DNA from: Hofstenia miamia
Taxonomy: Eukaryota > Xenacoelomorpha > Acoela
NCBI GenBank assembly: GCA_004352715.1
Contig: SCFE01000080.1
Coordinates: forward strand, 140,489 to 204,488
DNA: 64,000 nucleotides
Direction: 5' to 3'
Shown here: one piece after another, positions 1-10,317 of the stretch
Layout of the letters: the number at the start of each line of letters is the position of its first letter
How positions within the stretch are numbered: the stretch's first letter is position 1
Notes under the pieces: model-generated
The model's database searches: none
Told to the model about the DNA's origin: nothing
What the model saw: the letters and a program-made list of their open reading frames with translations, nothing else
Made by a program: the position numbers and the translations under genes

Positions 1-59
1 ATATATATATATAAGTCCTTGAGCTTCATATGTAAAACCAAATAAAAAAGAAAACGTAA

Positions 60-475
60 ATTTAACAACGTGTTTAGCAACTCAACGTTTCTTCATCAGG
101 TTAAAATACGCAAAGTTCATTATTAATTTGGTTGTTCATTAAAGTTTAATTTCTATTTAGATGTTCCTTAATTACTATTGATTCTGCTATACTTGAATTT
201 TGATGTTGAACTATTATCTTAAAATTTCTCTCTTATGCTTTGTTTATGTTGATATATCCCTGTTTGCATGTGGCCTTTTGGATGTTCATTAATGAGTACT
301 CCAAAATTTCTTGAAGTTTGTCCAATGCATGATACATTACTTTTATCACAGCTGTATTTATAGAATTCCGACGACTTAAGACATATTGGAGTATCATCTT
401 TGCTCTCCATGAAATCCTTCGTTTTTTTTGCTTGTAAAGACTCTTCATTAGGGTGTTGACATTTTTAAATGCCAT
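60..475 (-). pseudogene. Penelope-like element, 3' end with GIY-YIG endonuclease remnant
   Basis: Read on the minus strand, 219-410 encodes a GIY-YIG-type core: FYKYSC, then CIGQTSRNF, then INEH. This is the order seen in the C-terminal endonuclease of Penelope-like retroelements (Y-K-x-x-C, Y-I-G-x-T, R-I-x-E-H). The arginine expected before I-x-E-H is leucine here and the frame is broken just upstream, so the copy is dead. Downstream in the element's direction lies a hammerhead-like motif and then an AT microsatellite at 1-14, a typical Penelope flank. Only the 3' part is present. The domain call is fairly safe; the element boundaries are inferred. Confidence 0.6.
65..100 (-). ncRNA. hammerhead-ribozyme-like motif at Penelope 3' end (candidate)
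   Basis: On the minus strand the bases at 99-87 read CTGATGA, A, GAAAC, the two conserved hammerhead core blocks with almost no helix II between them. They are followed by an AACGT/ACGTT pairing that could form helix III. Hammerhead motifs are known in the terminal repeats of Penelope-like elements, and this one lies just beyond a GIY-YIG remnant. Folding was not computed. Confidence 0.35.
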
Positions 476-683
476 ATTAGCATAACATAAAAGCGCGAGT
501 TTTTATTCATTGAACACATTTTAGATAATAATTTAAATATTGGTTGCGAAAACCTCCCCCACGACAGGAAACAACTAATATAGTATAAAATTATACATAC
601 ATATATAAACAATTCAAATAATTCAATATAACTTTAATATTTATTCATCGCAAAACTTTAAATTTACCCACGTAGCCAAATAC
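476..683. other. AT-rich spacer, nothing recognised
   Basis: No coding pattern, repeat or RNA gene is visible between the Penelope remnant and the GC-rich palindromic block. Confidence 0.5.
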
Positions 684-790
684 TGGTGGACCACCAGTGG
701 TCCACCAGTGGCAGATACGGCGGCCCACCAGGTGGGTTTTGGCCGCCCGTGCACCAGTGGACCACCAGTGGCTAGCTGGTGGTCCACCAG
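684..790. repeat. GC-rich palindromic CCACCAGTGG repeat
   Basis: Variants of CCACCAGTGG recur across this block, which is sharply GC-richer than its surroundings. Positions 684-707 form a perfect hairpin, with 10-bp arms TGGTGGACCA/TGGTCCACCA and a 4-base loop. Positions 776-790 are a near-perfect palindrome. The assembly breaks immediately after it. Confidence 0.7.
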
Positions 791-1037
791 NNNNNNNNNN
801 NNNNNNNNNNNNNNNNNNNNNNNNNNNNNNNNNNNNNNNNNNNNNNNNNNNNNNNNNNNNNNNNNNNNNNNNNNNNNNNNNNNNNNNNNNNNNNNNNNNN
901 NNNNNNNNNNNNNNNNNNNNNNNNNNNNNNNNNNNNNNNNNNNNNNNNNNNNNNNNNNNNNNNNNNNNNNNNNNNNNNNNNNNNNNNNNNNNNNNNNNNN
1001 NNNNNNNNNNNNNNNNNNNNNNNNNNNNNNNNNNNNN
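791..1037. other. assembly gap (247 N)
   Basis: Run of N between the GC-rich palindromic block and a Tc1 transposase C-terminus. It probably hides the start of the Tc1 element and more of the palindromic repeat. Confidence 0.95.
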
Positions 1038-1559
1038 GCCTACCTCAAAATAATTCAGGAGAAAGTTCCCATGTTTATGCAGCTTCGCAAAACATCTGTA
1101 CTATGACAATGTGGTGCTCCTTTCCACAGCGCCAAAGTTGTGAACAGTGGATTGCATCACAAGACTTTCGGCTGCTTGAGAACTGGCTGGGGAACTCCCC
1201 AGGCCTCAACGTCATAGAAGATTGCTGGCATCACATCAAAAACTGTTTGAGAAAGCGCCAATGCACATCATTCGACTATCTGAAGGAGCAAATTAAAGTG
1301 GTATGGTGCACAGAGATTACTGATGATTATTGTAGAAAGCTGGTTGAGTCAATGTCAAATCGCATTGCTGCGTGTTTGGCTAATAAAGACGGACATACAA
1401 AATATTAGTGAGCTTTTCTGATTTAGCTATTTACTTTCTAGACGGTGTTATCATATAGTTTCTAAATTGTGTTATTATATTGTTTCTACATTGCGTTTTT
1501 AGTGAAAATACAAAAATTTCTAAATTTGGAAAGTGTTCCCAAACTTTTGGCCAGTACTG
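1038..1559 (+). mobile_element. Tc1-like transposon, C-terminal half
   Basis: Positions 1038-1408 encode the C-terminal part of a Tc1-type transposase: a WIASQDFRLLEN segment, the catalytic-E block GNSPGLNVIEDCWHHIKN, then a VWCTEITDDYC segment and a terminal NRIAACLANKDGHTKY segment. The SPDLN aspartate is glycine, while the glutamate of the DDE triad is kept. A terminal inverted repeat ends near 1559 (CCAGTACTGTA, with TA target), giving a clear right boundary. The left end is in the gap. The element sits directly against the end of the minus-strand hAT-like pseudogene, whose frame runs into it. Confidence 0.8.
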
Positions 1560-1564
1560 TATAT

Positions 1565-2767
1565 GCGTTAAAAACCATGCAGTACACCAATCCATACTAA
1601 TGAAATCACAGATAGGTTTCAAGAGCGTACGATATTCTGGTAATAGAATAAATGCTAGCAGAGCTAGAAGTCCTCTGGAACACCAACGAGCATTGGACAA
1701 ATTTGAAAGAGACTTGAATTCAATATAAGGAAAAACTGAATGTTCCGAATAATACTTCTTATACATTTTACAGATATCATAAAAGTATTGCATATCATCT
1801 CATCATTTAATTTTTGCCTTCTTCAATTTGGCATCATCCTGTTGAAATTGTTTAATGAGATCATCATATTTGGAATATCTGGAGATGTTGGTTTTCCAGG
1901 TAGAATTTCATTCATGTATTGTTGCAATACAGTGTCAAGAATGTAATGCTGACAAGCAATACATTGTGATGCCTCGAAATTCTTCTCTTTAACATATTTT
2001 ACAATTTTAAAATAACACCATTTCTCCTTCCAGTGTTGACTGCTGTAGTATCAGTGATAATGATTTTTATTGATTGCCATAAATCAAACTCATCAATAAT
2101 ATCACAAAGATCCTTGAAAATTGTTTCAGCTTGCCATTCTGAAGTTTGAGTACAGCCTGTAATTTTTTTCTGTGGCATTCTTCAAAATTACTACTTGGTA
2201 TTCCTGTTTATCTATTTTTTACCATCAAAATGTAAACACCATTCTTTATTCTTCAATTCTTTTTCATTTGCTCTCTATTAAGTGTACTCGCTCTAATTAT
2301 TGCCTTGTAAACATCTGAGTGCAATGGAGTTGGAATATTTATATCTTCTTCAGAAAATTGTTTACATATATTAGAAGTTTTTCTAGTATATATTTCCTTC
2401 TTTCTTAACACTTTAGAGGCAAAATTGGTCTTGCAATATGCAGCTTTTCTTTTTCTTTGATATGTTAGTTGCTGATATTTATCATCAGTATCAGTATCTT
2501 GTGGCATTGAATGTTTAGAATCTAAATTAACATCATCGGAGCGTGATGGTTCTTCAACTGAGTTTTTTTTTGAATAACTGACCTTTTTTCTGGATGTACA
2601 GGTGTTTTTTTGAAGTCACATATTCAATAGAGCCACTTGACAACAACTGTACTTCAAATAGTCTATGGTCTTCATCGCTAAGACAAACACCAACAACTTT
2701 TGTTACATCAAATACATCATTGAAATCTTTATCTGATGGCCATTTTAAATTTCTATAAAGTTTTCTA
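1565..2767 (-). pseudogene. hAT-like transposase pseudogene, unassigned family (main part)
   Basis: Minus-strand reading recovers pieces of one long protein in shifting frames. About 2554-2767 gives LYRNLKWPSDKDFNDVFDVT. About 2030-2155 gives CTQTSEWQAETIFKDLCDII followed by a DTTAVNTG motif. About 1925-1975 gives an IACQHYILDTVL-like segment in a shifted frame. About 1575-1793 gives a segment with LSNARWCSRGLLALLAFI and DFISMDWCTAWF. DTTAVNTG followed by C-x2-H resembles the RNase-H-like core of hAT-type transposases, but I cannot name the family. Stops and frameshifts show it is dead. It is interrupted at its upstream side by the transposon at 2768-4065 and at its downstream side by the Tc1 copy ending at 1559. 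Confidence 0.5.
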
Positions 2768-4065
2768 CAGGGTGACAAACAAAATGAGACAAATTTTAAA
2801 CACGCACGTTTATGTACTACATTAATACGTCAGCCAATCAGCACAGTGATAGATAAGACGATAAGAGTATAATGCTGCATATTGTCACTTTTCTCTAGCA
2901 TTGCCATTGCGACATGCCATCATTTGAATTTTGTATCTCAATAATTTCATCTCTCATAAATAAGCAATTACCACATGCTGAGATTGTTAAACAAGCCATG
3001 CAACATGGAATCAAACGAGCGACAGCGTACCGCTACATCAAAAGTTTGGCCAATAAAGGTTGCATCACTGATAAACGTGGGAGACGCCAACACCTCGAAG
3101 GGTTTGCACACCACGCCTTATGAATGCAGTGAAGGCTCGCATAGTTCGGAATTGCAAACGCTCATTAAGGAAGATGGCCCAGGAAATGAAGGTTAACCGA
3201 GAGTCAATGCGGCGCATAGTGGTAAAAGACCTAACCCTTAAGCCTCTCAAAATGAGGAAGACGCATCTGTTGAGTCAAAGACTTAAAGTGGCACGCCTTG
3301 AAAAATGCAAAAGACTCCGTCAGCGGTATGATGCTGCAGCATGTGAATGCATTCTTTTCTCTGATAAGAAATTTTTAATGTTGAGGTTAAATGGAACCGT
3401 CCAAATGATCGAGTGCTCTGTCCATCGGTTGCCGCGATCCCACCAGGTGTTAATCCACGACAAACAACACAACATCCTACATCAGTAATGGTTTGGGCTG
3501 GAGTGTCATATGAAGGGAAGACACCATTGGTTTTCATCCCTGAAAGAGTAAAAGTGAACAATGAAATATATTTTTCATCCATCCTGGAGCCATATGTGAA
3601 ACCTCTCACTCATACCATGTTTGGTGGAAACGGTTGGATTTTCCAGCAGGAATCTGTGCCAACTCACATTGCACAATTGTGGTGTCAACAAAATCTTCCT
3701 GATTTTATCTCGACTGCTGATTAGCCCGCCTCAAGCCCAGACCTCAACCCATTGGATTACGCCTTGTGGTCTGTCCTAGAGCAGAAGGCTTGTACTATTA
3801 ATCACCGCAGTGTCAATCATCTGAAGGCCAGTTTAAATAAGGCATGGGCCTCAATTCCTCAGGATGTTGTGCGTGCCACAATCGATCAATGGGGAGACAG
3901 ATTGGAAGCCTGTATAAAAATATAGTTGGTCATTTTGAGATTTGAGTAGAATAACATGTTCTTTAATATGTGCTTTTTTCTTGTTAGGCTGTTTATTCCA
4001 TAGTTATTTTTCAATATATACGTTTTGTTGAATTGAAATTGTCTCATTTTGTTTGTGTCACCCTG
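2768..4065 (+). mobile_element. complete Tc1/mariner element with inverted repeats, frameshifted transposase
   Basis: Both ends carry near-identical inverted repeats: CAGGGTGACAAACAAAATGA on the left and, reverse-complemented, CAGGGTGACACAAACAAAAT on the right. Each is preceded by TA, the superfamily's target duplication. Inside, the plus strand encodes one transposase in three frames. 2914-3123 is the N-terminal helix-turn-helix. 3120-3488 is a second DNA-binding segment plus the first catalytic block around LFSDKK. 3413 onward has VMVWAGVS, IFQQESVPTH and SPDLNPLDYALW. The last block carries D, so it is a DDxD (mariner-type) triad. QQES replaces the usual QQD, the second catalytic aspartate. 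About 1.3 kb is a normal size. It is inserted in the hAT-like pseudogene. Confidence 0.85.
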
Positions 4066-4067
4066 TA

Positions 4068-4290
4068 TAATGTTTTCAACTTTTCTATTGACTGATCTGC
4101 TGGAAAGTAGAGGGAAATTCAGTTTGTTTAATAAACATGTGATTCTTTTTGCAATTATTTTAATTCTTTTATTTCTGCCTTTTACTTTATTGGATAAGAA
4201 CTTGAAACGGCCAATAATAGTAGATTTCGATGGCATTCTTGAAAGGGTATTTAGATTATTTTCAAATGATGGAAAAAAGTGTTTCTAGGT
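4068..4290 (-). pseudogene. hAT-like pseudogene, upstream part cut off by Tc1/mariner insertion
   Basis: Minus-strand reading continues the protein found at 1565-2767. A basic stretch (SNKVKGRNKRIKIIAKRITC) runs up to the transposon boundary, and on the other side the coding-like pattern resumes with CRKLYRNLKWPSD. The two parts do not share one exact frame across the insertion, consistent with decay. Confidence 0.4.
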
Positions 4291-4313
4291 GTCTTTGATT
4301 TCTCAAAATGAGT

Positions 4314-4576
4314 AATATTTTTACCCCAAACTTTAGCATTTTTTCACTTCTGGGCTACCTCTTTTGAATGACATGCTCTAAAAACAATTTATATATATAT
4401 NNNNNNNNNNNNNNNNNNNNNNNNNNNNNNNNNNNNNNNNNNNNNNNNNNNNNNNNNNNNNNNNNNNNNNNNNNNNNNNNNNNNNNNNNNNNNNNNNNNN
4501 NNAATATTTTTACCCCAAACTTTAGCATTTTTTCACTTCTGGGCTACCTCTTTTGAATGACATGCTCTAAAAACAA

Positions 4577-4590
<14 letters not shown>
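4314..4590. repeat. same sequence on both sides of a 102-N gap
   Basis: The block beginning AATATTTTTACCCCAAACTT at 4314 recurs at 4503 after a gap at 4401-4502, both copies running into an AT microsatellite. The gap is probably an unmerged contig overlap at the microsatellite. Confidence 0.8.

Positions 4591-4611
<21 letters not shown>
4583..4611. repeat. (AT)n microsatellite next to Penelope 3' end
   Basis: Simple AT repeat directly abutting the 3' end of the minus-strand Penelope-like element. AT repeats are common flanks of these elements and occur again at 1, 5871, 7282 and 46291. Confidence 0.8.
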
Positions 4612-4613
<2 letters not shown>

Positions 4614-4645
4614 TATGCGACCGGTTTCGATTTAAAATCATCGTC
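4612..4645 (-). ncRNA. hammerhead-ribozyme-like motif at Penelope 3' end (degenerate candidate)
   Basis: Minus strand reads GATGATTTTAAATCGAAACC followed by GGTCGC. The GATGA and GAAAC core blocks are separated by a self-complementary GATTT/AAATC helix II. The first core base pair differs from the consensus CUGAUGA (AC for CU), so catalysis is doubtful. It sits at the 3' edge of a Penelope-like ORF, where such motifs are expected. Confidence 0.35.
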
Positions 4646-4889
4646 AATATAAATTTTGTGGTAATATAATTTACAATTCACTACATTTAATTTTGTTAAG
4701 TATGCATACACTAAAAGATATTCAATATGTTGGTCGTTCTTTGTTTATTCATTAGTCTTTGTTTATTTGAATTCTTAATAATTAGGGCTTCAGAAATCGT
4801 AGTATTAGGTGTTTTCATAATGATCTTAAAATTATTGATGTTTGCTCGATGATGGTGAGTATAAATTTCGGAATTTAAGTGCCCTGAAA

Positions 4890-5864
4890 AAAATGTTCAT
4901 TAACCCGAGTTTGAAGATGTCGCTTTGTTTCACCGATGTAAGAATGGTGACATTCTTCACATGTAAACTTGTATACAATTAATGAAACAAGCATCTCTTG
5001 AATCGTATCTTTGTTGCGAAATATATTACAGGTCTTCTTAGTTTCTAATATTGGTCTTTATTCTTAGATTTAGCAGTTGTTGGTGCTCTTCAATATATGG
5101 CAACTTCGAATATATTGGTTCTTTATCATTAGATTGATCTTGGTTACATATTTCCTTACATTTCTTTTTTAGCTTTTGATCAACATACCTCTTAATTAAT
5201 CGATGTGGATAGCCATTGTTTTCCAAAATTTCATATAATTCGGAGATTGATTCAATTAAATTCTGGTAATTTGAAGAAATTTTGATTATACGATTAAGTA
5301 AGCATTTGATGGTGTTAATTTTATAATTTGAATCACANGAAATATATTACAGGTCTTCTTAGTTTCTAATATTGGTCTTATTCTTGTGTATCTTAATTTC
5401 GCATTAATTTTCTTTATTCTTAGATTTAGCAGTTGTTGGTGCTCTTCAATATATGGCAACTTCGAATATATTGGTTCTTTATCATTAGATTAATCTTGGT
5501 TACATATTACTTCAGGTTTCTTTGTTAGCTTTCGATCAACATACCTCTTAATTAATCGATGTGGATAGCCATTGTTTTCCAAAATTTCATATAATTCGGA
5601 GATTGATTCAATTAAATTCTGGTAATTTGAAGAAATTTTGATTATACGATTAAGTAAACATTTGATGGTGTTAACTTTATAATTTGAATCACAATATGAA
5701 TGAAATGGAATGCAAAAATTGGTATTTGCTGGTTTTAGATACATTTTACTTTCGTAGGAATGGTTATTGTACGTTATTGCAACATTCAGAAAATCTAATT
5801 TATTGTTCACCGGGTATTCAATTGTAAATTGCAACTCTTTTAAGCAATTATTCATAAAGTTCTT

Positions 5865-5898
<34 letters not shown>

Positions 5899-5927
5899 AA
5901 ATAAACAGAAAATATTTGCGTTTTCAT
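4890..5927 (-). pseudogene. Penelope-like element: RT thumb plus GIY-YIG endonuclease
   Basis: 5490-5927 (minus) encodes the end of a Penelope-like reverse transcriptase, with KLDFLNVAI, KMYLKPANTN, CLLNRIIKIS and NGYPHRLIKRYV segments. It is followed by LPYIEEHQQLLNLRIK and then by VYKFTCEECHHSYIGETKR and RVNEH at 4890-4976, a well-preserved GIY-YIG core with its Arg and Glu-His. The frame is broken in several places and the RT palm is absent, so the copy is 5'-truncated. A single N at 5338 joins two versions of the same stretch: 5018-5337 lacks about 27 bases that 5339-5693 keeps. The true element is therefore shorter than drawn. Confidence 0.75.
5018..5693. repeat. direct repeat around a single N (unmerged alleles or copies)
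   Basis: 5018-5337 and 5339-5693 are the same Penelope segment in direct order. They differ by a roughly 27-base indel and scattered substitutions, and one N at 5338 separates them. This looks like an assembly join, not a biological tandem duplication. Confidence 0.8.
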
Positions 5928-6569
5928 TCAATTAATAATAAAATTATAAATCTTCTAAGAGAGTTATATCGTATTAAAATTAAGGTGTCATTCTATTGAT
6001 GTCATTTTTTCTACAATAAAATAATGAAAAGACATTACTTTCGGAAAATTTTAGTAGTAATTTATGTTATTTAAATCAAATTACACCAACACTGTAGTAG
6101 AGATATAATTGCTTGTATGAAGTGATCATAAGAGATTTATATTACATTGGTTTACAAATTCATGAAGATCATACACGACGAAAGTATAAGGAATGCCGAT
6201 TCAATGATAAGTAATATATGACAAAATGAATTGATAACACGATACCTCTAATTGTTATCCGATAACATTGAAATTTTACAGAAAATGGTTTCTTATTTAA
6301 GAGAATGAAAATACCCATTTATGTTAGAAAATTATTAGAAAAATATTTCCCATTTATTAGTATGAGTTACCCTAATGTATATTATACATACACAATCTAT
6401 GTATTTAAAAATTATATATTAAGAATTGTTGGGGGATATTTTTGAAAGTGTTGACTAAATAACTGATACTATATTGATTTTTAACCTAAAATTCGTGTCC
6501 CAATAATATGCCAACATAAAATTTCTCAAAAATATTAATAAGTGTATGTCTTCATATTTTATGTATTAG
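5928..6569. other. AT-rich spacer, nothing recognised
   Basis: No coding pattern, inverted repeat or RNA gene is visible between the two Penelope-like copies. Confidence 0.5.
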
Positions 6570-7278
6570 GTTATTTTTGTTTTTGATGCGATGTTCGCTA
6601 CATTTTTTGATATTAAAATTTTATCTATTGCTTTTCTGATTAATTTAATCGAGTATCCATTTTTTACGAAAATTTTAGAAATTACATCGAATGTTTTGGT
6701 TACTTCTTGATATGTTGAACAAATTCTATATTCTCTTTGAAGGATATTAAGAATTGCTGGTAAGTTGTTTTTAAATGACAGTGTCAGCTAGCTGGTATGG
6801 TTTTTTGATGCCATGATCTAATAAAACCGGAGTTCGTTCTTTTCATTCAAATATCTATGACATTCAGTTGATTATTGTCTTCTTCTTTTGTGAATCTTAG
6901 TGAGTTGTACTGATCTTTTCAATAATTGAGAAATTCGGTAATGTTATCATTTTCTTGAAATAAAATGTAAACATTCATCAACATAGTGGCAGTGAAGTAA
7001 TGGTTTAACTCCTGATTTTTCTGAAAATTTGCTTTGAATCATGTCAATTGTAAATGCTACCATGAGACATCCTAATGGTAATGCCATAACAACACCATCG
7101 ATTTGTTTGTATAGTTTATTATTGAAAGTGAAAACAGTATTGCAAAATTTAAGTAGTTCTTTTAGGGTTTGATGGTAACTCAATTTTCCTTCAATTTCAA
7201 TTTCTTCTGTTAGTATAATATTTATGATATGGGATACTGTCATATTTAATGGAATATATGTGATCAAGGACAATACAT

Positions 7279-7281
<3 letters not shown>
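6570..7281 (-). pseudogene. second Penelope-like reverse transcriptase fragment
   Basis: 6947-7273 (minus) encodes an RT core in the Penelope arrangement. FTFNNKLYKQIDGVVMALPLG matches the conserved F-x-Y-K-Q-x-x-G-x-x-M-G-x-P-L-G block, and HYVDECLHF stands where Y-V-D-D is expected. The second catalytic aspartate is thus Glu and the glycine after Met is Ala. The frame breaks soon after 6947. Weak traces continue to about 6570 (ITEFLNY, KEEDNNQLNVIDI). No endonuclease domain follows. It abuts an AT microsatellite at 7282 on its upstream side. Confidence 0.65.

Positions 7282-7330
<49 letters not shown>
7282..7330. repeat. (AT)n microsatellite
   Basis: Long simple AT repeat at the 5' boundary of the minus-strand Penelope RT fragment. 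Confidence 0.9.
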
Positions 7331-7334
<4 letters not shown>

Positions 7335-8479
7335 CATAAAGAATATTAAACTCAGTTAATTCTTTATTTATTGCAATTAAAATATTAATCTTGTGATATT
7401 ATTTACAATTGTTGATTTGACAAAATGACAAACGGTTCTATATTTTTAGTTTTTAAATTTCTGCTAAATAATGACGCAGTAAAATTAGTATAGCAGAAGA
7501 ACAAATTTGTACCTGTCAGCCATTTTTCCATATTTTCCTATGGTATGATTGTGTCTACAATACCAGTTTTATTTCATATAAATATGTGCGATTTGTATAT
7601 TTATATACTCTTCAGTTATTCTCAGTAAATTCGTTTTTTACTTTTTATCCTGACTTTATATTTTATTAAAAATTATATGTTCTCTTTCTTAAGTTTATCT
7701 GTATCGGGTCGGCCTAGTTTGGCCACTCTTCCCTAACACGATCTCCTGTTTACGTTTAACTTTTATTAGGATAGGTATTATAGCAGGAAGAGTTAGTTAT
7801 TAATTTGTAGCTCTGGTAAATCCATGCTTTGATTCGAAACCCTCAATAGATAGGATATTAGGATTGTGTGCGGATTTCATACCGATGCCATTATTGAAGA
7901 TTGCAGCATTAAATTAAATAACTTTATTTAGATTGTTAATATCTTGAATAGATAAATCTGAAAATGTTTCCTTAGATATAGTGAAGTGCCCTAAATTATT
8001 TTTATCAGTTGTGTCAGTTGTAGATAAACTGAAAAATTCTTTAAATTTAGTTATGAATTTTTCCAATGGTATCCTAACTATAATTACTTGATTTTATTTA
8101 ACTGAAATCAATTTGCCACTTTTGTTGCAGATTCTGGTTACACCAATTCCATTTTTAATATTACAGATTTTGTGAATAAGATAAATTTACTAGAATTTTC
8201 TCCCATGTTGATTTTGGATAACATATTTGCCATTGATGTTTTCTTTGACTTTTATATTAATTAATCTCCAGTGATTGAGCTCAAATCTGAGCTTTTGCTC
8301 ATTGTTAAAGAGACTGTAATGTTACTATCCTTGTTGATAGTTAACATTTTTTACCTGTGGTCAATTTGGAATTTATTTTCTTTGAGATAATTACAAACCA
8401 AAATCATTTTATGTGGTAAGGGTAGGTTGTGAATAAATATCTTGTTCAAATTGAATATGTATAGAAATATGTACAGCTT
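7331..8479. other. non-coding, possibly residual retroelement
   Basis: Mostly featureless. About 7915-8105 is open on the minus strand with a coding-like composition (IPLEKFITKFKEFF, ISKETFSDLSIQDINNL). It lies just downstream of the gag/protease remnant in that element's direction. It may be decayed pol or connector sequence; no domain is recognisable. Confidence 0.3.
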
Positions 8480-9680
8480 TCATGTTGATATAGTTGATAA
8501 ATGCATTAATTAAACAAAATGCATAATTCTTGGCCAACCAATGCCTTTTATACAAGTGTCTGCCATGATAGCAATAGAGGTGCCAGTATCTACAGGTGCT
8601 TTAATGCGTACACTATTAAGAGTAGGCAGTATTAAGTTTTGATCCATTAGATAAGCAAAATAAATATCTCTTAATTACCATTTGCAGCTAGTGCCCTGAC
8701 TAGCATAAATGTTCAATATCAGATTAACTTGCTATCTCTTCCACATTTTCTGCAGTGGAAGAATATTGACTGCTTTACAGTAATTGATTGTGTGGTTTTG
8801 TTTGCCACATTTCCTACATTTGATCTTATTCAGGACAATAGGTTTTTTCTTAATAGCCTCTTCATTACTTGAATTTTCCTTTATGTATTTAGGTTAGGAG
8901 TTGAGGTAGTGAATCCTAACTTCTCCTGGATATGGTTACTGTTTTCCAAACTCTGATAGTAACACACTTTTCAATGAGAGTACTAATCAAATCAACACTG
9001 TTAAATTTATTTTCAAAGTGTCTTAATTTGTGGAGACATTCCAGCACATAAACAAGAGTATAAATCCTCTCTATGATAATGACCTTTTTCTAAAGATAAT
9101 TTTACTAAGCAATTTACCCTGAGAATATATTTCAGTATTTTGTTGTCATCTTTCATTTCACAAGTTGAAAAGTATTATGTGATATTGTTTATGACTGTTC
9201 TGATTACTAAAGTATGATCCAAGTTGTTGAGTTAATTTGTCATAATCTAGTTTACAATCAGGGTCTAGACTAATGTAAACACTTATGGCTTTGTCGTTTA
9301 GATACAGAGACAATTGAGAATAACCATTTTCTTTAGTTCCACCATGTTGAGGTATGTAAATTTCGAGAATAGCAAGCCATTCAGCAAAATTCTGAGCATT
9401 TCAATTGATTTTTCTCGTAAAATATTGAGGCATTTTTTAATAATTTGGTATCATGAGTAAGCAATTTATCTGGTAACATTAATTTTCATTTATTAATATG
9501 AATGTCAAAAGCTTATTTTGGAGTAGGTTGATCACTACTTACTGAAAAGTGTTGCATTTTTGGAGGTATAAGAGCTCTCTGTGGTAATGGGGCAGTTCTG
9601 AACACTAGAGACACAGTGGGAGACAATTGAGCAGTAGGGCTTTGAAGTACTTGACTAGTAGGGTCAAAATGGGACATGTT
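8480..9680 (-). pseudogene. LTR retrotransposon gag-protease remnant (unduplicated copy)
   Basis: Minus strand, in broken frames. A proline-rich N-terminus (MSHFDPTSQVLQSPTAQL) starts near 9677. A gag capsid-like stretch with NFAEWLAILEIYIPQ and LSLYLNDKAISVYISL follows, in the frame near 9400-9150. It continues in another frame with EDLYSCLCAGMSPQIKTL near 9010. A CCHC zinc knuckle (C-x2-C-x4-H-x4-C, CRKCGKQNHTINYC) spans 8776-8817. An aspartic protease start with an intact DTG (PVDTGTSIAIM) is at about 8560-8598. Order and motifs fit a Ty3-like gag-pol. It is related in layout to the duplicated elements at 20.2 and 35.6 kb but clearly different in sequence. Frameshifts make it non-functional; no pol or LTRs were found. 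Confidence 0.7.
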
Positions 9681-9719
9681 TCTGACTTCGTAAATTTTAT
9701 TACACAAGTAAAAATAGTT

Positions 9720-10317
9720 GATTTTCTAGCGTTTTAATTGTGTCATAATATGATAATGTATATCATTTTGTTGGAATTTGATAATAATTGAATAAATAAC
9801 TTACTGCCATGTCATATGTTTCATTTTTAGATAAACTTAGATAACAATATATATATATATATATATTATAAATATATATTATGTCGTATGTACGTGCAAA
9901 ATGCTCAAAAAGCGTACATAGCGACAAATGATATAAATGTTTATAAACCTGCAGAAAAAATTGATGTATGGTACTGGGTGGTTGTGAATCGCTATATTTA
10001 TTAAAATTCTATCTATGTTTGTGCAATATACTCAACGCTTGCCATTACATTGTTGAATAATTATAGAGCTATACTTAGGCTGCTATTCTTAGTAAAATTT
10101 ATTTTGTTCCAAAACGGTGTTTCAAATAGTAGTCTATACATCCATTGCCACCACTGCATGCGTGATTATTATATTATCATTACATTTTTTTAACAACAAA
10201 AAATCTTACTGGCACATGCGACATATATAAAATTTACGAAGTGTACATAGCGACATATATAATTTGTTGAGCATACATAGCGACATAGTATAACTATATA
10301 TATATATATATATATAG
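9720..10317. repeat. AT microsatellites with three ACATAGCGACA motifs
   Basis: Contains AT repeats at about 9848-9866 and 10295-10316, and three dispersed copies of TACATAGCGACA near 9914, 10245 and 10274. No coding potential. Confidence 0.5.
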
